A stretch of 64,000 nucleotides of DNA from Dyadobacter sp. CY261 (lineage in GTDB: Bacteria; Bacteroidota; Bacteroidia; Cytophagales; Spirosomataceae): positions 62,001 through 126,000 of the forward strand of contig NZ_JAKCPW010000014.1 in NCBI RefSeq assembly GCF_021440085.1, written 5' to 3'. The position numbers were made by a program, and so were the translations under genes. This document shows, in pieces, positions 8,485 through 18,447 of the stretch. The first letter of the stretch is position 1. Every line of letters begins with the position of its first letter. The notes beneath the pieces were generated by a model, which worked only from the letters and a program-made list of their open reading frames with translations, was not told where the DNA came from and did not search any database.

Positions 8485-11400
8485 ATGAAAAAAGTTCGAC
8501 GACCTGAAGACTTTCTCATCAAGCTCATGCGAATCACATTTATGCAATGTATGCTGGCTGGCCTGTTTGCAGGCATCACGTGGGCGAACGACGGGAGGGC
8601 TCAATCCGCATTGAGCCAGAAGGTTACCGTTGATATCCGGAATGAGGAGATCAAAACGATCTTTTCACAACTGGAAAAGCAGACCAATGCCAAGTTCATT
8701 TTTAGCTCAAAATTGATCCAATCGGACCGCAGGGCATCAGTGAAGGTTAAAAATGGTTCATTGTCGGCCGTCTTGGACGCCTTGCTGAAACCACTGGAGT
8801 TGCATTATAAGGTCAAGGACGATCTGATCGTGATTAAGCCCGACCATGCGTCGGCTGAACCGGTTTCGGAAGAAACGCCGTTGGTAGAAATCAGCGCTGC
8901 AACAGTGGATAAATCCATTTCAGGTGTTGTAAAAGACGAGGCCGGTGCTGGCTTGCCCGGTGTGAGTGTGGTATTAAAGGGTACGCAGACCGGTACTTCC
9001 ACGGATGAAAAAGGTAACTTTTCACTCACACTTCCCGATGGGGAGCACTCGCTGATATTCTCCTTTGTAGGCTTCCTGTCCCAGGAAATAGTCGTTCCAT
9101 CGGGCCAAAGTGCACTGGATATTACATTGAAAGTGGATAACAAGGCCCTTGAAGAGGTAGTAGTGGTAGGTTATGGTACACAAAGAAAAGAGTCGCTGAC
9201 CGGCGCGATCGCCACGGTTACAAGTAAAGACATCGAGCGCGTTCACGGTGGTTCGACGGTGAGCTCAGGTTTGGCCGGTAAAATCCCTGGTGTGACATTC
9301 CGGATGCCGGATGGCCGCCCTGGCGCGAGCGCGAATATTCAGATCCGTAATATGGGTAGCCCGCTATTCGTGATCGACGGTATTCAGCAGGATGCAGGCC
9401 AGTTCAACAACATTTCGCCGAACGATATTGAAAGTATTTCGGTACTGAAAGACGCTTCCGCCGCCATTTACGGAGTTCGTGCAGCGAATGGGGTAGTGGT
9501 TGTGACGACCAAACGCGGTAAGATGGGTGCCAAAAATACGGTCAGTCTGGATGCTTACACCGGCTGGCAAAACTGGTCGCGCTTTCCGGATGTGGTAAAT
9601 GATTCATACCAATGGATGCACGGCAAAGCCGAAGCTGAAATGAACCAGTACGGTAAAACATCGATCACGCAGGTCGAACTTGAAAAGTATCGCGCCGGTA
9701 CAGAGCGTGGTTACCAGACATTTAACTGGAAAGATTTTATTGTGAAGAAGAATGCGCCGCTGCATTCGGTCAACCTGAATATGACCGGCGGCTCGGATAA
9801 AATCAACTACTACATTTCTGCAACACGCCTGAGCCAGAACTCGGTGTTGGGCCGGGAATTTACATTTGATCGTACTAACATCCAGAGCAATGTCGATGCC
9901 AAGATCACCGACCGCCTCAAACTGGGTGTGCAGATCAACGGTCGCATCGAGAAGCGCGACCAGCCCGGTATCCCCGGCTCGGATGACTACTGGCTGCCCC
10001 GCTTCGCGATCCTGCGTAACCGGCCATTCGAGCGTCCGTATGCAAACGATAACCCTGAGTATCTGAACGACATCAAGCACAATGAAACCAACTGGGCTTA
10101 TAATAATAAGAAACTAGGCGGTTACTGGACGGAATATTGGCGTGTTTTGCAGACCAATTTCTCCGCTGAATATCAAATCCCGGGTGTGAAGGGGCTTTCC
10201 GCAAGAGGGATGTATTCTTACTACATCGCCGACCGCGTCATGAACGGACATGAGTACACCTATAAGGCTTACACATATAATCCGACCGACGATTCTTATA
10301 CAGTGACCGGCGGCAGCACCAACCCCTGGCGCGAGCGCGGTACTAAAAAGGTTATGCGCAATGTGTATCAGGGTCAACTCGCCTATAACAATACGTTCGG
10401 GAAGCACACGATCGGCGCGACCTTCGTTTCGGAATGGCAGGATGAGCAGGTGCAGGAGCAATGGGTGCACGCTGTACCCAAGACCAACGTGCTCCCGCTG
10501 ATCTACTTCCCGACTATGGACACGTATAATGATACTGATACCGAGCTTGCACGTATAGGGTATATCGGTAGGGTTAACTACGATTATGGCGGCAAATATT
10601 ACCTTGAAGTTTCAGCCCGCCGCGATGCCTCGTGGAAGTTTGCTCCTGATCGCCGCGTGGGTTATTTCCCGTCTGCTTCTGTCGGTTGGAGGATTTCGGA
10701 AGAAAATTTCTTCAAAAAGGTGATCGGCGAGCGCAGTATTCTCGATGACTTGAAATTCAGAGCGTCCTATGGGATTCTCGGGGATGACAACATTCTTTTC
10801 GACAATGATCCCAACAGACCATTGAGCCCTTATGCCTATCTGCCTGGCTATGATTATAACAAAGGCAATGTGATCCTGAGCGGTAATGCTGTGGTGACTT
10901 CCCGCGATAAAGGGCAAATCATTAACAACATCTCATGGTTCAAAAGTAAGATATTAGACATCGGTGCCGACTTCTCTTTCCTCGGAACGAAGGTGACCGG
11001 TAGCGTGGACTATTTCTATCGCCTCCGTACGGGGCTTCTCGGACGTAAATACGACATTCTCGTTCCAAGTGAACTAGGCTATTCATTGCCTGACGAGAAC
11101 GTAAACAGCGACTCGCAGCGTGGTTGGGAAGGTGCATTGGCCTACAATGGCAAGGCAGGCAATATCAACTATTCGATCGGCGGGAATGTCTCATTCTCCC
11201 GGACCCGGTTCGACGCGTCTTACAAGCCTATCTTCAACAACTCGTGGGACCGCTACCGTAACTCGAAGGAAGACCGTTACACCAACATTTTCTGGGGATT
11301 TGAATCGATTGGTCAGTTTCAATCGACACAGCAGATCGCGGAATATCCCGTAAATATCGATGGCCAGGGCAACCGTACATTGCTGCCGGGGGATTTGATT

Positions 11401-11979
11401 TACAAAGACATTAACGGCGACAATGTAATTAACGGACTAGACGAAAGGCCGATCGGCTACAATGCATCTGGTCAGCCTAATGTGAACTTCGGATTGAACT
11501 TCTCAGTAAGCTGGAAAGGCATAGGTTTCAATGCAGATTTCTCCGGCGGCGCGATGTATTCATGGAACCAGAATTACGAGCAGCGCTGGCCATACCAGAA
11601 CGAAGGCGCTTTGAACAGTATTTTCCTTGACAGATGGCACCGCGCCGATCCTTTTGATGTAAACAGCGAATGGATCCCGGGCAAGTATCCTGCATTGCGG
11701 TACAACGATGGCGGACATATGAACTACAAAAACTCAACATTCTGGTTGCATAATGTAAAATACATCCGAGCCCGGACAATCGAGATTAGCTATTCGCTGC
11801 CCAAGTCGATCCTGGAAAAGCTTCGCCTGCAACGCGCCCGCTTCTATATCAACGGCTATAACCTATTCTCGATCGATAATGTGAAAGAGTATGGTATTGA
11901 CCCTGAAATTGAGAACGATAACGGACTACAATTCCCGCAGAACAAGTTTGTGAACGTAGGCATCAACCTATCTATTTAA
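8485..11979 (+). CDS. SusC/RagA-family TonB-linked outer-membrane transporter (PUL 1)
   Basis: A 1164-residue outer-membrane transporter. A signal peptide ends near GRAQ (residue 40). An STN/secretin-like domain covers about 48-122 (VTVDIRNEEIKTIFSQLEK), then a carboxypeptidase-regulatory beta-sandwich (ISGVVKDEAGAGLPGVSVVL, about 145-215), the EEVVVVGYGTQ segment of SusC proteins, the plug (to about 345, IESISVLKDASAAIYGVRAA) and the 22-strand barrel ending GINLSI. It imports a SusD-bound ligand with TonB energy. The STN domain indicates that it also signals to the FecR protein encoded upstream. The SusD gene starts 17 bases downstream. The ligand cannot be read from sequence. Confidence 0.95.
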   Translation: MKKVRRPEDFLIKLMRITFMQCMLAGLFAGITWANDGRAQSALSQKVTVDIRNEEIKTIFSQLEKQTNAKFIFSSKLIQSDRRASVKVKNGSLSAVLDALLKPLELHYKVKDDLIVIKPDHASAEPVSEETPLVEISAATVDKSISGVVKDEAGAGLPGVSVVLKGTQTGTSTDEKGNFSLTLPDGEHSLIFSFVGFLSQEIVVPSGQSALDITLKVDNKALEEVVVVGYGTQRKESLTGAIATVTSKDIERVHGGSTVSSGLAGKIPGVTFRMPDGRPGASANIQIRNMGSPLFVIDGIQQDAGQFNNISPNDIESISVLKDASAAIYGVRAANGVVVVTTKRGKMGAKNTVSLDAYTGWQNWSRFPDVVNDSYQWMHGKAEAEMNQYGKTSITQVELEKYRAGTERGYQTFNWKDFIVKKNAPLHSVNLNMTGGSDKINYYISATRLSQNSVLGREFTFDRTNIQSNVDAKITDRLKLGVQINGRIEKRDQPGIPGSDDYWLPRFAILRNRPFERPYANDNPEYLNDIKHNETNWAYNNKKLGGYWTEYWRVLQTNFSAEYQIPGVKGLSARGMYSYYIADRVMNGHEYTYKAYTYNPTDDSYTVTGGSTNPWRERGTKKVMRNVYQGQLAYNNTFGKHTIGATFVSEWQDEQVQEQWVHAVPKTNVLPLIYFPTMDTYNDTDTELARIGYIGRVNYDYGGKYYLEVSARRDASWKFAPDRRVGYFPSASVGWRISEENFFKKVIGERSILDDLKFRASYGILGDDNILFDNDPNRPLSPYAYLPGYDYNKGNVILSGNAVVTSRDKGQIINNISWFKSKILDIGADFSFLGTKVTGSVDYFYRLRTGLLGRKYDILVPSELGYSLPDENVNSDSQRGWEGALAYNGKAGNINYSIGGNVSFSRTRFDASYKPIFNNSWDRYRNSKEDRYTNIFWGFESIGQFQSTQQIAEYPVNIDGQGNRTLLPGDLIYKDINGDNVINGLDERPIGYNASGQPNVNFGLNFSVSWKGIGFNADFSGGAMYSWNQNYEQRWPYQNEGALNSIFLDRWHRADPFDVNSEWIPGKYPALRYNDGGHMNYKNSTFWLHNVKYIRARTIEISYSLPKSILEKLRLQRARFYINGYNLFSIDNVKEYGIDPEIENDNGLQFPQNKFVNVGINLSI

Positions 11980-11996
11980 ACCGATTGAATTCCAAC

Positions 11997-13904
11997 ATGA
12001 AAAAGATATTTCAAATATTATCGATTGCCGTATTGACATTGGGTTGGAGCTGCAATGACGACGATTTCCTGAACCGTCCACCGACCGGCCAGCTTTCGGA
12101 AGAGCAGATTTGGAATGATGAAGGCCAGGTACTCTCGGTGCTGGGTGACCTTTACAACCGCTATGTGGATCTTTCCACATTCAAAACAATCAATGACGTT
12201 CCGGGCTGGACAACGGTTGCTGATTTCAACGAGGCATTCTGGTCGGAGGCGGGTAGGTATAACAACTTTCAGAATAGCGGCTGGGATCTAAAATCATGGT
12301 CGACGTGGGATTATACTTACGTCCGTGAAATGAACCTGTTTATCCAAAAATGCACGGCCGCTGATAAGCTCAGCCCCGCGGTGCGCGACCGTTATCTGGC
12401 CGAGGCACGTTTCCTGCGCGCATCCTACTATTTCGAGCTCGTCAAAAGAATGGGCGGCGTGCCGCTGATCCTCGAACCAATGGCATACGATTACAGCGGC
12501 GATCCGACGTATCTGCAACATCCGCGTGCCAAAGAATCGGAGATTTATGATTTTATCATCAAAGAAGCCGAGGAAATCAAGGACAAGCTTCCGGCTACAC
12601 CGGGCGAAAAATCGAGAGCTACAAAAGCAGCGGCATTGGCGATGGAGGTGAGAGCGGCACTTTATGCAGGTTCTATTGCAAAATACGGCGTGAACACACC
12701 CGCCGTTACATTGCCCGGCGGCGAAGTGGGTATCCCCGCCAGCGCAGCCAATAGTTATTACACCAAAGCATTGGCGGCAGCGAAAGAGATCATCTCCGGC
12801 AACGCGGGTGTTTATGCACTGTATACCAAGAAGCCTGATCTATCGGAAAACTTTGCCAGCATTTTTTATGATAAGGCTAATAATTCCGAAGTCATTTTTG
12901 TAGAGGATTTCAAACTGCAAAGCGGTAAAGTACATTACTTCACCGGCTGGAACCAGCCACGCTATGGTGCTGAGGAAGAGGAAGGCGGACGCATTAACCC
13001 ATCGCTGAACTTCGTGGAAGCATTTGAAAAACTGGACAACACTTTCGCGTCGATCCCGACAACCAATGCGAACGGAACACCGATTTATTACAGCGACCAG
13101 ACCGACATTTTCGCAGGCCGCGATGCGCGCCTGGCCGGAACGGTGATCCTTCCCGGAACTACATTCAAAAGCCGGAAAGTGGATATCTGGGCAGGCTACC
13201 AGCTTGGTAATGGCACGGTCATCAGCGGCGACGACCGAGGTGCGCAAAAAACGCTCCCAGGCAAAACGGTACCAGAGCAAGTCGTTGGTTTCGACGGACC
13301 GATCGACGGGTTTGAATTTACTGCACAAACCGGCTTTTATCTCCGCAAATACCTCGATCCTGTATTAGGTTCTGGCCAGCGCGGGGTGAACAGTGAGGTG
13401 TGGCTCGTTCGCTATCGCTATGCGGAAGTGCTTTTGAATGCAGCGGAGGCCGCATTTGAACTCGGCCAGGCTGCTGACGCGGCAGGTTATATGAACCAGG
13501 TCCGCGCCCGCGCAGGTTTGGTAAAGCCTTTGAAAGCATCGGAAATTAATTTCGATCGCATTGTGCATGAGCGCCGCGTTGAATTTGCATTCGAGGGACA
13601 TTATCTCTACGACATGAAAAGATGGCGCATCGCACATCAGATCATGGACGGCAATGTGATCACCGCTGCCGAGCTTTCGAAAGACCTTGGTAAAGCGACG
13701 AAACGGAATACACAGCCATGGGGATTGTGGTCGTACAAAATCTACGATCCGGGCTCAGCGAATAATGGAAAATGGATTTACAAACCGGTGAAGTTAAGCC
13801 GTATCACCGGTGCCGACCGTTTCCAGCTGGGGAACTACTATTCGTACATCGACGATGCGATTATCAGCAACAACCCGAAGCTCGTCAGAAACCCGAACCA
13901 ATAG
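11997..13904 (+). CDS. SusD/RagB-family glycan-binding lipoprotein (PUL 1)
   Basis: A 635-residue surface lipoprotein, somewhat longer than the 480-560 usual for SusD. The signal peptide MKKIFQILSIAVLTLGWSC ends in a lipobox cysteine followed by acidic residues, as expected for surface-exposed lipoproteins. The SusD N-terminal motif (FLNRPPTGQLSEEQIW), the TPR-like LAEARFLRASYYFELVKRMGGVPL and the C-terminal RYRYAEVLLNAAEAAF and HERRVEFAFEGHYLYDMKRW are all present. It forms the lid of the SusC transporter and binds the ligand. The frame extends to a TTG at 11985; the ATG at 11997 fits the signal peptide better. Confidence 0.93.
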   Translation: MKKIFQILSIAVLTLGWSCNDDDFLNRPPTGQLSEEQIWNDEGQVLSVLGDLYNRYVDLSTFKTINDVPGWTTVADFNEAFWSEAGRYNNFQNSGWDLKSWSTWDYTYVREMNLFIQKCTAADKLSPAVRDRYLAEARFLRASYYFELVKRMGGVPLILEPMAYDYSGDPTYLQHPRAKESEIYDFIIKEAEEIKDKLPATPGEKSRATKAAALAMEVRAALYAGSIAKYGVNTPAVTLPGGEVGIPASAANSYYTKALAAAKEIISGNAGVYALYTKKPDLSENFASIFYDKANNSEVIFVEDFKLQSGKVHYFTGWNQPRYGAEEEEGGRINPSLNFVEAFEKLDNTFASIPTTNANGTPIYYSDQTDIFAGRDARLAGTVILPGTTFKSRKVDIWAGYQLGNGTVISGDDRGAQKTLPGKTVPEQVVGFDGPIDGFEFTAQTGFYLRKYLDPVLGSGQRGVNSEVWLVRYRYAEVLLNAAEAAFELGQAADAAGYMNQVRARAGLVKPLKASEINFDRIVHERRVEFAFEGHYLYDMKRWRIAHQIMDGNVITAAELSKDLGKATKRNTQPWGLWSYKIYDPGSANNGKWIYKPVKLSRITGADRFQLGNYYSYIDDAIISNNPKLVRNPNQ

Positions 13905-13931
13905 GCCATCAAATTCAAACGATACGATATC

Positions 13932-14633
13932 ATGAAAATTAAATTTCATATAATGCCGCTTGTGGCGATGGTTGCGCTCCTGTCGGCTTGTGACAAAGAC
14001 AACTATACCGAGCCCAAATCGACGCTTTCGGGCCAGATCGTCTACCAAGGTGAGCCCATTGGTGTAGAGGAAGGCCAGGTGCGCTTGCAACTGTGGCAGC
14101 CAGGCTTCGGAAAACTGGCCGCCATCGACGCCCCGATCTCGCAGAACGGCTCTTATTCGGCATTGCTGTTCGATGGAAGTTATAAACTGGTTTTTCCAAG
14201 AAACCGGGGGCCATTCAAAACTATTGCCAAAGACGCGACCGCCAAAGACACGCTGTTTGTGAGTCTTTCCGGAAACCAGAAGCTGGATGTGGAAGTAATG
14301 CCTTACTATATGATCCGCACGCCGCAGTTCAGCGGGGGCGAAAGCAAGGTCAACGTTTCGCTCAAACTCGAAAAAATCCTGACAGGCACCGAGGGTAAAG
14401 ACATCGAAAGGGTATCATTGTATGTGAACAGAACCGATTTCGTGGCGCGCGCTACCAATGTAGCCGTGACGGATGTGGCGGGAGCCGATGTCAAAGATTT
14501 AAATGCTATTAATATTACTGCCAACGTGCCCGCACTTTCGCCCGCGCAAAACTTTGTTTTCGCAAGGGTGGGCGTGAAGATCAAGGATGTAGAAGACATG
14601 GTTTTTTCGCCGGTTCAGAAAGTCAATCTATAA
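13932..14633 (+). CDS. DUF3823-type lipoprotein
   Basis: A 233-residue predicted lipoprotein with signal MKIKFHIMPLVAMVALLSAC and an acidic residue after the cysteine. It matches the pattern of DUF3823 proteins that commonly follow SusD: a beta-sandwich-like first half (LSGQIVYQGEPIGVEEGQV, then LFDGSYKLVFPRNRGPF) and a second half with VNVSLKLEKI. The biochemical role is unknown; a surface-exposed accessory glycan-binding role is likely by position. The gap from SusD is 27 bases, consistent with one operon. Confidence 0.75.
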   Translation: MKIKFHIMPLVAMVALLSACDKDNYTEPKSTLSGQIVYQGEPIGVEEGQVRLQLWQPGFGKLAAIDAPISQNGSYSALLFDGSYKLVFPRNRGPFKTIAKDATAKDTLFVSLSGNQKLDVEVMPYYMIRTPQFSGGESKVNVSLKLEKILTGTEGKDIERVSLYVNRTDFVARATNVAVTDVAGADVKDLNAINITANVPALSPAQNFVFARVGVKIKDVEDMVFSPVQKVNL

Positions 14634-14683
14634 GGGTTCAGCCCTGCATTAAAACCGAAACTTTTCTTTAAAAGCCAATTTGA

Positions 14684-17600
14684 ATGAGGAATTCCATTGC
14701 ACTCCTGCTTGTCGGGCTTATGGCGCTGGCATGTGCAAAGAGTAAAACCGGGGTGTCGGCCACCGGAACGCCGGTCGTCAAGGCCGACGTTTCCAAAGGT
14801 CGGCGCGCCGAGGTATTATTTCTGGGGCATAACAGCAAACACCACGATTCGGGCAAATATGCGCCCTGGCTGGCGGTTAAGCTTTTTAAAAGCGGCATTA
14901 ACATGTCGTACACTACAGATCTGAACGACATTAATCCCGAAAACCTAAGAAAGTACGACGGGCTAGTCATCTACGCTAACCACGATTCTCTGTCGCCATT
15001 GCAGGAAAGCGCTATGAAAGCATTTGTGGAAGGAGGTAAGGGGCTTATTCCAATCCATTCGGCTTCGGGTTGTTTCAGGAATTCGTCATGGTATATCAAA
15101 ACGATAGGCGGCCAGTTTGCTTCCCACAAAACGGGCTCATTTCAAAATACTATTCTAAAACCGGAACACCAGGTCATGAAGGGCATCACTGCCTTTCAGA
15201 CCTGGGACGAAACTTACGTTCACAAAAACCTGAACCCAGACAAGATTGTGCTCGGCGAGCGCGTGGAGGGCCGCCCGGAGGGCCGCCCGGAGGGTGATGT
15301 GCACGAGCCTTACACCTGGGTGCGCAACGAGGGCAAAGGTCGCGTCTTCTACACGGCATATGGACATGAAGACAGCACCTGGACCAACAAGGGCTTCCTT
15401 GATCTGGTAAGAAACGGCGTGCTTTGGGCTGTGGGCAATGATGTACAGGCTCAAATCGCTGCATTAAATTTGCCTGATGTGGATATTTATGGATCGGACA
15501 CCATTTCGCACTACACCAAACGACATGTCGTGCCCAAAATACAGGAATCGCTTTCACCAGCCGAATCCAACAAGCTGACGCAGGTCCCGGCCGATTTTGA
15601 GATCCAGCTCTTTGCCTCCGAACCCGACATTACCAATCCCATTGCCATGGCCTGGGACGAGCGTGGGCGTCTCTGGGTGGTCGAATCAGTCGATTATCCC
15701 AACACATTCAAGGAAACCGACGGTGCGGCCAATGATCGCATCAAGATTTGCGAGGACACCAATGGCGATGGTAAGGCCGACAAGTTCACCGTTTTTGCCG
15801 ACAAGCTGAATATTCCCACCAGTATGGTATTCTCGAATGGAGGTATAATCGTATCCATGGCGCCGGATTTCGTATTTATGAAAGACACCAATGGCGACGA
15901 TGTGGCCGACGTGCGCGAAGTGGTTATGACAGGTTGGGGCAAAAACGACACCCACGCCGGGCCATCTAATCTGCAATATGGTTTTGATAATAAAATCTGG
16001 GGCGTGCTGGGTTACTCCGGGTTTAATGGTACTATCGATGGGAAGAAAATGAGCTTCTCACAGGGAGTTTACCATTTCAGCCCGGATGGTAAAAATTTCG
16101 AATACCTTGGGAGCAGCAGTAACAATACCTGGGGACTGGGAGTAACCGAGGATAACAACGTCTTCCTATCGACTGCTAACAACACACACAGCGCATTCTA
16201 TTCCATGCCGGGGCGACTCATGCAACGCACTTTGGGTGAAGAGCAGCCATCCGTACAAGCCGTTCAGAAAATCGACGGCCATTACGATGCGCACGCTGTA
16301 ACACCCAATTTGCGGCAAGTCGATGTGGTAGGAGGGTTTACTTCCGCCGCAGGCCACCATTTTTACACCGCCCGCAACTTTCCAAAGGAATACTGGAACC
16401 GCGTGGCGTTCGTAACTGAGCCGACCATCCGTTTAGTACATAAAGCCATTCTCGAACCTGATGGGGCCGGTTTCAAGGAAAAAGACGGTTGGAACTTCAT
16501 GGCAAGCTCCGACGAATGGTTCGGCCCCGTTCAAGCCGAGGTAGGTCCGGACGGCGCGGTATGGATCGCCGATTGGTACAACTTCATTATTCAGCACAAT
16601 GTGTTTGTACCTGCGCAATCGCCTTCGAAATTTATCCTGCCATTTGAAGAGCAGCCTCACGGCCCCGGTAATGCATTCAGCAGCCCCATGCGTGATCTGA
16701 ACCACGGGCGGGTTTATAGGGTGGTTTATAAAAATAGCAAGAAGTCGCCTGCACTGAAACTGTCAAAAGACGATCTGCCCGGCCTTATCGCAGCATTAGA
16801 AAACGACAATATGTTCTGGCGCATGACCGCCCAGCGTTTACTGGTAGAGTCGAAAAAGCTATCCGTTCTGCCGGATTTGTACAAGATCATTAATAATCCG
16901 AAAGTGGATGAAATTGGTTTGAATAGTCCAGCCGTGCATGCATTATGGACATTACACGGCCTGGGTGTGTTTGACGGTTCGACGGTCGACGGCTCGAATG
17001 CGGAGGCTCTGCAAGTTGTGAGCAAAGCCCTGAGCCATCCCGCAGCTGGCGTTCGTAAAGCGGCGGCAAGTGTATTGCCAAGGCAGGAACAAAGTTTTGA
17101 AATACTTGAAAAAGGCTTAAAAGACGTCAATCTGAACACCCGACTGAGCGTATTCGTGGCATTGGCAGAGTTACCGGCTTCTGAAAAGGTAGGAGCGGCC
17201 ATTTATCAGGCATCCCTAGACGAACGGAATGCGAAAGACCAATGGTTATCCCGCGCTATCCTTGCCGCTGCCATCAAGCATGAAAAAGGCTTTCTGGCAG
17301 CCGCAGGCAAGCATTCGCAGCCATCAGTATTCACAGCACAGGTAACGGAGGCATTGAGCAAAGAGATTTATCCATTAGGAAGAAGAAATACATTGCAATT
17401 CCCGCCGGATGTTTCAGGCAAAGAGATCACGATCCGCGCTACGGTTATCAAAGGCCGTGACCGCGCACTGCAGGGTTTTATTGCCGGGCAAGGCGGAAAG
17501 GACGGAGGTTACGCGCTGTATATCCAGGACGGAAAGCTGATCATGGCCGTCAAACAGCACGGCACGCTCAGCCAGGCGGCCACGACCGGTACATTACCCG

Positions 17601-18274
17601 ATAAATTCGACGTGGTAGCGAGCCTGACACAAGGCGGAAACATTCGTATTGATATTGACGGAAAAGAAGCTGCCAGCGGTAAGGCGCATATGCTTTTCAA
17701 TGCACCACTGAGTAACTCCCTGCGTACTGGCGAGGATATGGAAGGCGAGGACAGGATCGGTGATTACGAAGGTCGTTTTGGTTTTGTTGGAAACTTTCAA
17801 AAGGCATCCTTAGCACTCAATCGCCCGAGCGAAGGCGGAAGCAATGCCGTTTCCACCACGAAAACGGCTTCGAAAACAGCCGTGTCTGATGCGACGGTGA
17901 TTGAGCTGAAAGTGGAAAAGGAAATCATGCAATACGACAAAAAACTGCTTACTGTGAAAGCCGGTCAGAAAGTGGTAATCAACCTTGAAAACCCGGATGG
18001 GATGCAGCATAACCTGCTTATTATCAAACCAGGCACATTGCAGAAAGTAGGGAAGGCCGCGGACGAACTTCTTACAAATCCGAAGGCTGCTGAAATGCAA
18101 TATGTTCCGAAGATCCCGGAAGTGTTGTATTCCACCAAGCTGGTCAACTCCGGTGAAACGGTAACCCTGGAATTCACGGTACCCAACGAACCGGGCGATT
18201 ATCCTTACGTATGCACATTCCCCGGCCACTGGCGCGGTATGAATGGGATATTGAGGGTGGTAAAGAGTTTATGA
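14684..18274 (+). CDS. ThuA / PVC-type dehydrogenase-like propeller / HEAT / LamG / cupredoxin lipoprotein
   Basis: An 1196-residue predicted lipoprotein (lipobox cysteine 17, LMALAC). In order: a ThuA-like domain (about 38-250, VLFLGHNSKHHDSGKYAPWL), a PVC-type membrane-bound dehydrogenase-like propeller (about 290-690, NPIAMAWDERGRLWVVES, VGPDGAVWIADWYN), HEAT-like helices (about 700-890), a LamG-like sandwich resembling arylsulfatase C-termini (about 905-1060, GGYALYIQDGKLIMAVKQHG) and a cupredoxin domain (about 1085-1196). The type 1 copper ligands are His1109 (MQHNLLI), Cys1177, His1182 and Met1186, with the C-x4-H-x3-M spacing of azurin. No CxxCH haem motif is present. It may be a periplasmic or surface dehydrogenase passing electrons to copper; the substrate is unknown. 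A 12-base tandem insert encodes EGRPEGRPEG in the ThuA part. Confidence 0.8.
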   Translation: MRNSIALLLVGLMALACAKSKTGVSATGTPVVKADVSKGRRAEVLFLGHNSKHHDSGKYAPWLAVKLFKSGINMSYTTDLNDINPENLRKYDGLVIYANHDSLSPLQESAMKAFVEGGKGLIPIHSASGCFRNSSWYIKTIGGQFASHKTGSFQNTILKPEHQVMKGITAFQTWDETYVHKNLNPDKIVLGERVEGRPEGRPEGDVHEPYTWVRNEGKGRVFYTAYGHEDSTWTNKGFLDLVRNGVLWAVGNDVQAQIAALNLPDVDIYGSDTISHYTKRHVVPKIQESLSPAESNKLTQVPADFEIQLFASEPDITNPIAMAWDERGRLWVVESVDYPNTFKETDGAANDRIKICEDTNGDGKADKFTVFADKLNIPTSMVFSNGGIIVSMAPDFVFMKDTNGDDVADVREVVMTGWGKNDTHAGPSNLQYGFDNKIWGVLGYSGFNGTIDGKKMSFSQGVYHFSPDGKNFEYLGSSSNNTWGLGVTEDNNVFLSTANNTHSAFYSMPGRLMQRTLGEEQPSVQAVQKIDGHYDAHAVTPNLRQVDVVGGFTSAAGHHFYTARNFPKEYWNRVAFVTEPTIRLVHKAILEPDGAGFKEKDGWNFMASSDEWFGPVQAEVGPDGAVWIADWYNFIIQHNVFVPAQSPSKFILPFEEQPHGPGNAFSSPMRDLNHGRVYRVVYKNSKKSPALKLSKDDLPGLIAALENDNMFWRMTAQRLLVESKKLSVLPDLYKIINNPKVDEIGLNSPAVHALWTLHGLGVFDGSTVDGSNAEALQVVSKALSHPAAGVRKAAASVLPRQEQSFEILEKGLKDVNLNTRLSVFVALAELPASEKVGAAIYQASLDERNAKDQWLSRAILAAAIKHEKGFLAAAGKHSQPSVFTAQVTEALSKEIYPLGRRNTLQFPPDVSGKEITIRATVIKGRDRALQGFIAGQGGKDGGYALYIQDGKLIMAVKQHGTLSQAATTGTLPDKFDVVASLTQGGNIRIDIDGKEAASGKAHMLFNAPLSNSLRTGEDMEGEDRIGDYEGRFGFVGNFQKASLALNRPSEGGSNAVSTTKTASKTAVSDATVIELKVEKEIMQYDKKLLTVKAGQKVVINLENPDGMQHNLLIIKPGTLQKVGKAADELLTNPKAAEMQYVPKIPEVLYSTKLVNSGETVTLEFTVPNEPGDYPYVCTFPGHWRGMNGILRVVKSL
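15265..15294. repeat. GC-rich 12-base in-frame tandem repeat inside the ThuA domain
   Basis: Two and a half copies of GGAGGGCCGCCC, encoding EGRP-EGRP-EG. The core GGGCCGCCCGG also occurs in the REP-like palindrome near 52131. It is in frame and does not break the gene. Confidence 0.8.
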
Positions 18275-18441
18275 GTTGATGAGTTTAGAGTTTATGAGTT
18301 GCAGATTAAATGCTCAATCCATTGATGATACCTCAAAAGCTCACGGATACTTTAAACTCATAAACTCTGTACTCATAAACTCTAAACTCCTAAACTCCGA
18401 ACTCATAAACTCTAAACTCATAAACTCATAAACTCATAAAC
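18262..18441. repeat. Inverted clusters of 7/8-mer repeats (GAGTTTA / TAAACTC)
   Basis: The left arm (18262-18301) consists of GAGTTTA and GAGTTTAT units and includes the last codons and the stop of the cupredoxin gene. The right arm (about 18350-18441) has about eleven CTCTAAA or CTCATAAA units, complementary to the left. The arms are separated by about 50 non-repeat bases. The element occupies the whole gap before the next ThuA gene, whose ATG is at 18448. Confidence 0.85.
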
Positions 18442-18447
18442 TAAAAT

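Noticed and set aside
14684..18274. Cytochrome c domain in the large ThuA/propeller protein
   Set aside because: No CxxCH motif is present; the C-terminal Cys-His-Met pattern is that of a cupredoxin.
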